Source: RBG-16-66-20 sp964564865 (GTDB lineage: Bacteria > Pseudomonadota > Gammaproteobacteria > Burkholderiales > SG8-39). Taken from it: a stretch of DNA of 64,000 bases. Both the position numbers and the translations under genes were made by a program. Position 1 is the stretch's first letter. The number at the start of each line of letters is the position of its first letter. The stretch is taken from contig CAZMDA010000008.1 in NCBI GenBank assembly GCA_964564865.1, positions 1-64,000 on the forward strand, in the 5' to 3' direction. Shown one piece after another: positions 49,951 to 58,755 of this stretch. A model generated the notes under the pieces. The model saw nothing but the letters and a program-made list of their open reading frames with translations, had not been told where the DNA came from and did no database searches.

Positions 49951-50268
49951 ATGCTCTCTTTCGAGGATTGTATCGGCCTGTGCGGCCTCACCGAGGATGA
50001 GGTGAGGGCGATCGCGGAGCATGAGCGCATCCCGGAGATCGCCGCCGCCGAGTTCGGCCACTACCTGGTCAGCACGCCGGAGGGCGAACTGTGCATCCGG
50101 GCCATGATACGCGACGACATCGCGCGCGCCATCGCCGAGGGGCGCCGCGAGCGGGAACTGGCGCTGAAGCTGGTCCTGCGCAACTTCATCCTGCAGCACC
50201 CGCGCTGCGAGCAGCGCCATCGCGACGAGCTGGTCCTGCCCGACCGGCGCCTGGCCGGCCGCGGCTAG
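49951..50268 (+). CDS. Conserved small protein of unknown function
   Basis: 105 residues. Helical and acidic-basic mixed (FEDCIGLCGLTEDEVRAIAEHERIPEIAAAEFGHYLV...). Two cysteines near the N-terminus (C7, C11) could bind metal or form a disulfide. The predicted transcription start lies at its ATG, and there is no SD. It is ten bases ahead of the Lon-like protease gene, so it is likely a regulator or adaptor for that unit; this is inferred from position only. Confidence 0.7.
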   Translation: MLSFEDCIGLCGLTEDEVRAIAEHERIPEIAAAEFGHYLVSTPEGELCIRAMIRDDIARAIAEGRRERELALKLVLRNFILQHPRCEQRHRDELVLPDRRLAGRG

Positions 50269-50278
50269 CGGCGCCGCC

Positions 50279-52717
50279 GTGGCTGCCTCGCTTCCCGCCG
50301 ACCAGCTCTGCCGCGTCTGCGACCCGGCGAGCCTGGGTTTCCGCACCACCGAGGAGCTGGCCGACCTTGCCGAGCCGCCGGGCCAGGTCCGCGCCGAGGA
50401 TGCGATCCGGTTCGCCGTGGACGCCGCCCACGAGGGCTACAACCTGTTCGTCATGGGACCCGAGGGCCATGGCCGGCGCAGCATGATCCGGCGGGTGCTC
50501 GAGCGCCAGGCCGGCAAGGCCGCGGCGAGCGCCGACTGGGTCTACGTGTTCAACTTCCGCACGCCCCACCAGCCGCGCGCGCTGCGCCTGCCGGCGGGAC
50601 GCGCCGGCCGCCTGCGCCAGGACATGGAGGAGCTGGTCGAGGACCTGCGCGCGGGAATCCCGGCGGCGTTCGAGACCGACGAGCACCGCAACCGCCTGAA
50701 GGAGATCGAGGGCGCGTTCGAGCATCGCCAGGAGGAAGCGCTGGGCGCGGTGGGCGAGAACGCGCGCAAGGACGGCATCGCGCTGCTGCGCACCCCCGCC
50801 GGGTTCGGCTTCGCGCCGACGCGCGAGGGCGCGGTGATGGAGCCGGAAGCGTTCCACAAGCTGCCGCCGGCCGAGCAGGAGCGCCTGCAGCGGCGCATCG
50901 CGGAACTGCAGGAAGAGCTGGAGGCGGTGATCCACGAGCTGCCCAAGTGGCGCCGCGAGGCGCAGCGCCGCCTGCGCGAGCTGAACCGCGAGGTGACCAG
51001 CGCGGTCGTCAACAGCCTGATCGAGGAGCTGGAGGCCGGCTACCGCGACCTGCCCGAGGTCGCGGCCTACCTGGGCGAGGTGCGCGCCGACGTGCTCGAC
51101 CACGCCGAGTACTTCCAGCATGCCAAGGATGGCGAGCGCCCGACGCTGTTCGGCATCCCGCTGCCGGCGCCGGAGGGCGGCGACGCGCCGCTGCGCCGGT
51201 ATCTCGTGAACGTGCTGGTGGCGCACGAGGACGGCGTGGGCGCGCCGATCGTGCAGGAGGAGAACCCGACCCACGACAACCTGGTCGGGCGCATCGAGCA
51301 CATCGCGCAGATGGGCACGCTGCAGACCGATTTCTCGCTCATCAAGGCGGGCGCGCTGCACCGCGCCAACGGCGGCTACCTGGTGCTGGAGGCGATCAAG
51401 GTCCTCACCCAGCCCTTCGCCTGGGAGGCGCTCAAGCGCGCGCTGCGCGCGCGCGAGATCAAGATCGAGCCGCTGGGCCAGGCGCTGAGCCTGGTGAGCA
51501 CGGTGTCGCTGACCCCGCAGCCGGTCCCGCTGCGGCTCAAGGTGGTGCTGGTCGGGCCGCGCCACATCTACTACCTGCTGCATGCGTACGACCCGGAGTT
51601 CGCCGAGCTGTTCAAGGTCGCGGCCGACTTCGAGGACGACTTCGCGCGCGCCAACGGCGCCGACCTGCTCTATGCGCGCCTGGTGGCGACGGTGGCGCGG
51701 CGCGACCGGCTGCGGCCGCTGGACTGCGGCGCGGTGGCGAAGGTGATCGAGCGCGCGGCGCGCGGCGCGAGCGACACCGGCAAGCTCTCGGCGAACCTGG
51801 AGGCGCTCGCCGACCTGCTGCGGGAAGCCGACTACTGGGCGGGCAGCGCCGGGCGGCCGGTCACCGCCGCCGCGGACGTGGAGCGCGCCGTCGAGGCGCA
51901 GGAGACGCGCGCCGGGCGGGTGCGCGACCGGCTGCGCGAGGCAATGCTGCAGGGCACCCTCCTCATCGACACCGGGGGCGAGCGCGTCGGCCAGGTCAAC
52001 GGCCTGGCGGTCACCGAGCTGGCCGGGCGCGCCTTCGGCATGCCGCACCGGATCACGGCGCGCGTGCGCCTGGGCGGGGGCAAGGTGGTGGACATCGAGC
52101 GCGAGTCCGAGCTGGGCGGGCCGATCCATTCCAAGGGCGTGCTGATCCTGTCCGGGTTCCTCGCCGCGCGCTACGCGGCCAAGGTGCCGCTCGCGCTCGC
52201 CGCGAGCCTGGTGTTCGAGCAGAGCTACGGCGGCGTCGAGGGCGACAGCGCCTCGTCGGCGGAGCTGTGCGCGCTGCTCTCGGCGATCGCCGAGGCGCCG
52301 GTGCGCCAGTCCCTCGCCATCACGGGCTCGGTCAGCCAGCATGGCGACATCCAGGCCATCGGCGGGGTCAACGAGAAGATCGAGGGCTTCTTCGCGCTGT
52401 GCCGGGCGCGTGGCCTCACCGGCGCGCAGGGCGTGATCATCCCGGAGGCGAACGTGCGCCACCTGATGCTGCGCGCGGAGGTGGTGCAGGCGGTCGCCGA
52501 GGGCAGGTTCGCCATCTATCCGGTGCGCACCGTCGACGAGGCGGCGGCGCTGCTCACCGGGCTGCCGGCCGGGGAGCGCGACGCCCTGGGCGCGTTCCCG
52601 GCCGGGACGCTCAACCGCCGCGTCGAGGAGCGCCTGCTCGAGCTCGCCGAGCAGGCGCAGGACCGGTTGCTGCGCGCCGGGCGCAGGGCGGAGCGGCGCG
52701 AGCGGGGGCGCCGGTGA
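50279..52717 (+). CDS. Lon-like ATP-dependent protease (AAA_32/LonB-like family)
   Basis: 812 residues from GTG 50279. The N-terminal AAA region has a degenerate Walker A (GPEGHGRRSM, Arg for Lys) as in YcbZ-type proteins, then a long helical insert (about 120-260) and Lon-like AAA segments. The C-terminal Lon protease domain has the Ser-Lys dyad at S657 (GDSASS) and K700 (GGVNEK). It probably degrades selected proteins under stress. The preceding small gene and the overlapping USP-like gene (GTGA) form one operon under the FNR-type promoter. Confidence 0.88.
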   Translation: MAASLPADQLCRVCDPASLGFRTTEELADLAEPPGQVRAEDAIRFAVDAAHEGYNLFVMGPEGHGRRSMIRRVLERQAGKAAASADWVYVFNFRTPHQPRALRLPAGRAGRLRQDMEELVEDLRAGIPAAFETDEHRNRLKEIEGAFEHRQEEALGAVGENARKDGIALLRTPAGFGFAPTREGAVMEPEAFHKLPPAEQERLQRRIAELQEELEAVIHELPKWRREAQRRLRELNREVTSAVVNSLIEELEAGYRDLPEVAAYLGEVRADVLDHAEYFQHAKDGERPTLFGIPLPAPEGGDAPLRRYLVNVLVAHEDGVGAPIVQEENPTHDNLVGRIEHIAQMGTLQTDFSLIKAGALHRANGGYLVLEAIKVLTQPFAWEALKRALRAREIKIEPLGQALSLVSTVSLTPQPVPLRLKVVLVGPRHIYYLLHAYDPEFAELFKVAADFEDDFARANGADLLYARLVATVARRDRLRPLDCGAVAKVIERAARGASDTGKLSANLEALADLLREADYWAGSAGRPVTAAADVERAVEAQETRAGRVRDRLREAMLQGTLLIDTGGERVGQVNGLAVTELAGRAFGMPHRITARVRLGGGKVVDIERESELGGPIHSKGVLILSGFLAARYAAKVPLALAASLVFEQSYGGVEGDSASSAELCALLSAIAEAPVRQSLAITGSVSQHGDIQAIGGVNEKIEGFFALCRARGLTGAQGVIIPEANVRHLMLRAEVVQAVAEGRFAIYPVRTVDEAAALLTGLPAGERDALGAFPAGTLNRRVEERLLELAEQAQDRLLRAGRRAERRERGRR

Positions 52718-53340
52718 GCGTCGCGCGCGTGCTGATCGAGCTGGAGCCGGAAACGCCGGCCGGCGAGCTGGAGTCGGCGGTCGCGCTCGCAAACCGCTTC
52801 GGCGCCGAGCTGGTGGGCCTGTTCATCGAGGACGCGGGGCTGCTCAGCTTTGCCGCGCTGCCGTTCGCCCGCGAGATCGGACGGTCGTCCGCCGCGCGGC
52901 GCGCCACCGGCGTCGGCGCCATGGAGCGGGCGCTGCAGGCGTTGGCGCGGGAGGCGCGGCAGGTGCTGGCGAGCGCCGCCGCGCGCCAGGACGTGCGCTG
53001 GTCGTTCCGCGTCGAGCGCGGACGCTCGCCCGAGGCGCTGCTCGCCGCGGCCGCCGCCTGCCTCCCGGAGTCGGCCTGCGACTCGCCGCGCCTGCTGGTG
53101 CTGGGCGACGGCGAGGCCGAGGCGCTGCGCTGGGCCGAGCGCGCGCGGACGGCGCGGCGGCTGGAGCTGGTTCGCGCCGCGAGCATCGCCGAACTGGCGG
53201 CGGCACTGGGCGTCGACCCGGGCATCGTGGTGGCGCCGGCGGCCGGGGCGGTGCTGGCGCAGGAGGGGCTTGCCGAACTGCTGCGCGACACCGGCGCGCC
53301 GCTGCTGCTGCCGTCGTTGCGCCGCGCGCGCATGGCATGA
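52714..53340 (+). CDS. USP-like domain protein coupled to the Lon-like protease
   Basis: 208 residues from GTG 52714, overlapping the protease stop. The start (VARVLIELEPETPAGELESAVALANRFGAELVGLFIEDAGLLSF) is USP-like, but there is no G-x2-G-x9-G-S motif, so ATP binding is unlikely. The family is often seen as a USP-related sensor or adaptor. Translational coupling to the protease suggests a partner role. Confidence 0.7.
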   Translation: MSVARVLIELEPETPAGELESAVALANRFGAELVGLFIEDAGLLSFAALPFAREIGRSSAARRATGVGAMERALQALAREARQVLASAAARQDVRWSFRVERGRSPEALLAAAAACLPESACDSPRLLVLGDGEAEALRWAERARTARRLELVRAASIAELAAALGVDPGIVVAPAAGAVLAQEGLAELLRDTGAPLLLPSLRRARMA

Positions 53341-54112
53341 GCGCCGCGGGCGCGCCGGCGACCTTTGCGCCGATCCGGCGCGTCGCGCCCGTTGCGCCGT
53401 TCTCGTGGCTCGCGCTCGGTTGGCGCGACCTCGTCCGCGCGCCCGCGGCGAGCCTCGCCTACGGCGCGGCGTTCGCGCTGATGGGCTGGCTGATCCATTT
53501 CACGTTCCGCCATGCCTACGAGTACGTGTATGGCCTGGCGGCGGGGTTCCTGCTGGTCGGGCCCGCGCTCGCCGCGGGCCTGTACGACATCAGCCGGCGC
53601 CTGGAACGGGGCGAGGCGGTCTCGCTTGCGCCGACGCTCACGGCCTGGCGCGCCAACCCCGGCGCCTTCGGCGTGTTTGCGGTGATCCTGCTCGTGCTGC
53701 TGCTGCTGTGGTCGCGCGCCTCGCTGGTGATCTTCGCGCTGTTCTTCGCGAGCGGCCTGCCCAGCCTGAAGGACCTTCTGGGGCAGGTGCTCAGCGCCGC
53801 GCACTGGGATTTCGTGCTCGCCTGGTTCGCCGCCGGCAGCGTGTTCGCCGCGCTGGCCTTCGCCGCCGGCGCGGTCTCGGTGCCGATGATGCTCGAGCGG
53901 CGCACCGACGCGGTGGTGGCGGTCCTCAACAGCGTGCGCGCGCTCGCCGCCAACCCGCTGCCGATGGCGGTCTGGGCCGCGCTGATCGTGCTGCTGGTGG
54001 GCGCGGGCTTCGCCACGCTTCTCGTCGGGCTGGTGGTGACCGGGCCGCTCGTCGGCCACGCCACCTGGCATGCCTACCGCGCCCTGGTCGGCGCGACCGG
54101 CGAAGCGGCGCG

Positions 54113-54116
<4 letters not shown>
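53337..54116 (+). CDS. DUF2189 integral membrane protein
   Basis: 259 residues with six hydrophobic segments. The family motif near the N-terminus is IRRVAPVAPFSWLALGWRDL, with GLYDISRRLERGE after the second span; these mark DUF2189, common in proteobacteria, of unknown function. Its ATG overlaps the USP-like stop (ATGA). Its last four bases overlap the convergent GroEL gene. Confidence 0.82.
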
Positions 54117-55729
<1,613 letters not shown>

Positions 55730-55742
55730 GGCCCGGCTGCGG

Positions 55743-56201
55743 TCAGCCCTTGCGCTCGCGTGCCGGCACCAGCAGCACCGGCACCGGGCTGTAGCGCAGC
55801 ACCAGCTCGGCGTCGCTGCCCAGCAGCGCCCGCTGCACGCCGCGCCGGCCGTGGGTGCCCATGACGATCAGGTCGGCGCGCCACTTTTTCGCCTGCTTGA
55901 CGATGGCGTCCGCGACGCGGCCGCCGAAGTCCTCGACCACCACGCACTCGGGCCTGGCGCCGGCGGCGTGGGCGCGCCGGGCCACCGCGGCGAGGGTCTT
56001 GCGGCCCCCGGCGCGCATCGATTCCAGCAGCGGGGCGACGCTGGCGCCCATCTCGGGCGCCGCGATCACCGCGTACTCCTCGACGACGTGCAGCAGGCAC
56101 AGCTTCGCCTTGCCCTCCTTCGCGAGCGCGAGCGCCTCGCCCAGGCCGCGCATCGAGGTCGCGCCGCCGTCCACCGGAACCAGGATTCTCTTGTAGCCCA
56201 T
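55743..56201 (-). CDS. Universal stress protein, single domain
   Basis: 152 residues. Start MGYKRILVPVDGGATSMRGL; the ATP-binding motif GTHGRRGVQRALLGS near residues 117-131 is intact. ATG 56201 has a good SD (GGGAGG). On the minus strand TAGCGT (56231-56226) starts 28.5 bases from the FNR-type site centre, predicting +1 near 56218. It leads into the orphan GroEL gene. Confidence 0.92.
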   Translation of the reverse strand: MGYKRILVPVDGGATSMRGLGEALALAKEGKAKLCLLHVVEEYAVIAAPEMGASVAPLLESMRAGGRKTLAAVARRAHAAGARPECVVVEDFGGRVADAIVKQAKKWRADLIVMGTHGRRGVQRALLGSDAELVLRYSPVPVLLVPARERKG

Positions 56202-56252
56202 GCCAGTCCTCCCGAGGTTGTTACTACGCTATCGCCTCCCGGCCCGCGCGAT

Positions 56253-56266
56253 TTGACATGCGTCAA
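56253..56266. promoter_or_regulatory. Bidirectional FNR/ANR-type site between USP-GroEL and Ald operons
   Basis: TTGACATGCGTCAA is centred at 56259.5. On the minus strand TAGCGT begins 28.5 bases away, and on the plus strand GAGCAT (56288-56293) does the same. The plus-strand +1 falls at ATG 56300 (leaderless); the minus-strand transcript has a 17-base leader with an SD. Confidence 0.8.
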
Positions 56267-56299
56267 AGGCGCGCCCCGGCAGTTCGCGAGCATGCGGAC

Positions 56300-57421
56300 A
56301 TGCGCATCGGCGTGCCGAAGGAGATCAAGGTCGAGGAGCACCGCGTGGGCCTGACGCCGGAGAGCGTCGGCCGGCTGGCGGGGCTCGGGCACGAGGTGGT
56401 CGTGCAGGCGGGTGCCGGTGCCGGGATCGGCGCCACGGACGGCGACTACCGCGCCGCCGGCGCCACGATCGAGGCCGGAGCCGAGGCGGTGTTCGCCGCC
56501 GCCGACCTGGTGGTGAAAGTGAAGGAGCCGCTCGCCGCGGAGCGCCGGCTGCTGCGCCCCGGGCAGGCCCTGTTCACCTACCTGCACCTCGCGCCCGACC
56601 CGGAGCAGGCGCGCGACCTGCTCGCGAGCGGCTGCACCGCGATCGCCTACGAGACGGTGACCGGTCCGGCGGGCGGATTGCCGCTGCTCGCGCCGATGTC
56701 CGAGGTCGCGGGGCGGATGGCGGTGCAGGTGGCGGCGCGTTACCTGGAGCGTCCGGCCGGGGGGCGCGGCGTGCTGCTCGCGGGCGCCACCGGGGTGCCG
56801 GGCGCGGACGTGCTGGTGCTGGGCGCGGGCGTGGTCGGGTCGAATGCCGCGAGCCTGGCCCTGCGCATGGGCGCCAGGGTCACGCTGCTCAGCCGGTCCG
56901 AAGCGTCGTTGCGGCGGCTGGAACGGGAGTACGACCGGGACCTGCGCACCGGCGTCGCCACGCCGCAGGCGATTGCCAGCGCGCTGCGCGCCGCCGACGC
57001 GGTCATCGGCGGCGTCCTGGTTCCCGCGGCGCTGGCGCCCAAGCTGGTCACGCGGGCCATGCTGGCCACGATGCGGCCGGGCGCGGTGCTGGTGGACGTT
57101 TCGATCGACCAGGGCGGCTGCTTCGAGACCTCGCGCCCGACCACCCATGCCGACCCGGTGTTCGCGGTGGACGGCATCCTGCACTACTGCGTGGCCAACA
57201 TGCCCGGCGCGGTGCCGCGCACCTCCGCCTACGCACTCAATCGCGCCACGCTGCCGTACGTCGAGGCGCTCGCCGGCAAGGGCATCGCGGCGGCGCTGCG
57301 CGAGGACGCGGGCCTGCGCGACGGGCTCAACGTCCATCGCGGCGCCGTCACGCGGCCGGAGGTCGCGGCCGCGCTGGGCCTTCCGCATCGGGAGGCCGGC
57401 CGCGCCCTGGCCGGCGCCTGA
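56300..57421 (+). CDS. ald: Alanine dehydrogenase
   Basis: 373 residues from ATG 56300. Starts MRIGVPKEIKVEEHRVGLTPESVG (with catalytic Lys/His regions), NAD motif VLGAGVVGSNAA (about 174-185), and the diagnostic DVSIDQGGCFETSRPTTH (about 266-283). It converts pyruvate, ammonium and NADH to alanine, a way to re-oxidise NADH when oxygen is short. The predicted transcription start coincides with the ATG. Ald is also hypoxia-induced in Mycobacterium. Confidence 0.95.
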   Translation: MRIGVPKEIKVEEHRVGLTPESVGRLAGLGHEVVVQAGAGAGIGATDGDYRAAGATIEAGAEAVFAAADLVVKVKEPLAAERRLLRPGQALFTYLHLAPDPEQARDLLASGCTAIAYETVTGPAGGLPLLAPMSEVAGRMAVQVAARYLERPAGGRGVLLAGATGVPGADVLVLGAGVVGSNAASLALRMGARVTLLSRSEASLRRLEREYDRDLRTGVATPQAIASALRAADAVIGGVLVPAALAPKLVTRAMLATMRPGAVLVDVSIDQGGCFETSRPTTHADPVFAVDGILHYCVANMPGAVPRTSAYALNRATLPYVEALAGKGIAAALREDAGLRDGLNVHRGAVTRPEVAAALGLPHREAGRALAGA

Positions 57422-57423
57422 CC

Positions 57424-58755
57424 GTGGCGGCGCGGCGCAGGATCCTCATCGCCGGCGCCGCCGGGCGGGATTTCCACGACTTCAACGTCCTGTACCGCGA
57501 CGACCCGGCGCACGAGGTGGTCGCCTTCACCGCGGCCCAGATCCCCGGCATCGCCGGACGGCGCTATCCGGCCGCGCTCGCCGGCGCGCTTTACCCGGAG
57601 GGGATCCCGATCCTGCCGGAGTCCGAACTGGAAGCGCTGGTGCGCGACCGCGGCGTGGACGACGTCGTGCTCGCCTACAGCGACCTCGCGCACCCGGAGG
57701 CGATGCACCTCGCCTCGCGCGCGCTCGCCGCGGGCGCGAGCTTCGTGCTGCCGGGCCCGCGCGCCACCATGCTGCGCGCGACGGTGCCGGTGATCGCGGT
57801 GTGCGCGGTGCGGACCGGCGCCGGCAAGTCCGCGGTGACGCGCTGGCTGTCGCGCCGCCTGCGCGAGCGCGGCCTGCGCTGCGCGGTGCTGCGCCACCCG
57901 ATGCCCTATGGCGACCTCGAGCGCCAGGCGGTGCAGCGCTTCGCGAGCCTGGCGGACCTGGACCGCGCCGGATGTTCGGTGGAGGAGCGCGAGGAGTACG
58001 AGCCGCACCTCGCCATCGGCAACGTGGTCTGGGCGGGCGTGGACTACGCGCGCATCGCGCAGCAGGCGGCGCGCGACGCCGACGTGATCCTGTGGGACGG
58101 CGGCAACAACGACTTCCCCTTCCTGCGCCCGGACCTGCTGGTGGTGCTGGCCGACGCGCTGCGCCCGGCGCAGGCGGACACGCACCATCCGGGCGAGGCC
58201 TGCCTGCGCATGGCCGACGTCATCGTCCTCAGCAAGTGCGATAGCGCGCCTGCGGCCGATGCCGCCGCCCTCGCCGCCGCCTGCCGCGCGCTCAACCCGG
58301 CCGCGACGATCGTGCGCGGCGCGCTGCCGATCCGGCTCGACGACCCGGCGGCGGTACAGGGGCGGCGCGTGGCGGTGGTGGAGGACGGCCCGACGCTGAC
58401 GCACGGCGGCATGGCGCACGGCGCGGGCTTCATCGCGGCGACCGGCGCCGGCGCGCGCGAGATCGTGGACCCTCGCACGGCTGTGGTGCCGGCGATCGCC
58501 GCGCTGTATGCGCAGTACCCGCACATCGGTCCGGTGCTGCCCGCCGTGGGCTATTCACCGGAGCAGCTGGAGGCGCTGCGGCGGACGCTGAACGCCTCGA
58601 CGGCCGAGGTGATCGTGTCGGCGACGCCGGCGGACCTCGCTCGGCTGGTCGCACTCGACAAGCCGGTGGTCCGCGCGCGCTACGAGTTCGCGGAACTGGA
58701 CGCGCCCGGGCTGTGGGCGCGGGTGGAGGCGCTGCTAGTATCCACGGATGGCTGA
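57424..58755 (+). CDS. GTPase-like protein related to cyclic 2,3-diphosphoglycerate synthetase
   Basis: 443 residues from GTG 57424, two bases after ald. A Rossmann-like N-terminal part (RILIAGAAGRDFHDFNVLYRD) is followed by a P-loop CAVRTGAGKSA (about 130-140), ILWDGGNNDFPF, and VLSKCD (a GTPase-like xxKxD site). This matches the cDPGS-like family first known from thermophilic archaea; bacterial members are of unsure function. Its end overlaps the P-type ATPase start by eight bases. It may make a phosphate compound or regulate the pump. Confidence 0.75.
   Translation: MAARRRILIAGAAGRDFHDFNVLYRDDPAHEVVAFTAAQIPGIAGRRYPAALAGALYPEGIPILPESELEALVRDRGVDDVVLAYSDLAHPEAMHLASRALAAGASFVLPGPRATMLRATVPVIAVCAVRTGAGKSAVTRWLSRRLRERGLRCAVLRHPMPYGDLERQAVQRFASLADLDRAGCSVEEREEYEPHLAIGNVVWAGVDYARIAQQAARDADVILWDGGNNDFPFLRPDLLVVLADALRPAQADTHHPGEACLRMADVIVLSKCDSAPAADAAALAAACRALNPAATIVRGALPIRLDDPAAVQGRRVAVVEDGPTLTHGGMAHGAGFIAATGAGAREIVDPRTAVVPAIAALYAQYPHIGPVLPAVGYSPEQLEALRRTLNASTAEVIVSATPADLARLVALDKPVVRARYEFAELDAPGLWARVEALLVSTDG
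58736..58741 (+). promoter_or_regulatory. Possible internal -10 before the second P-type ATPase
   Basis: TAGTAT ends six bases before ATG 58748, placing +1 on the A of the ATG. If used it would give a leaderless transcript of the ATPase alone, in addition to readthrough from ald. Confidence 0.35.
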
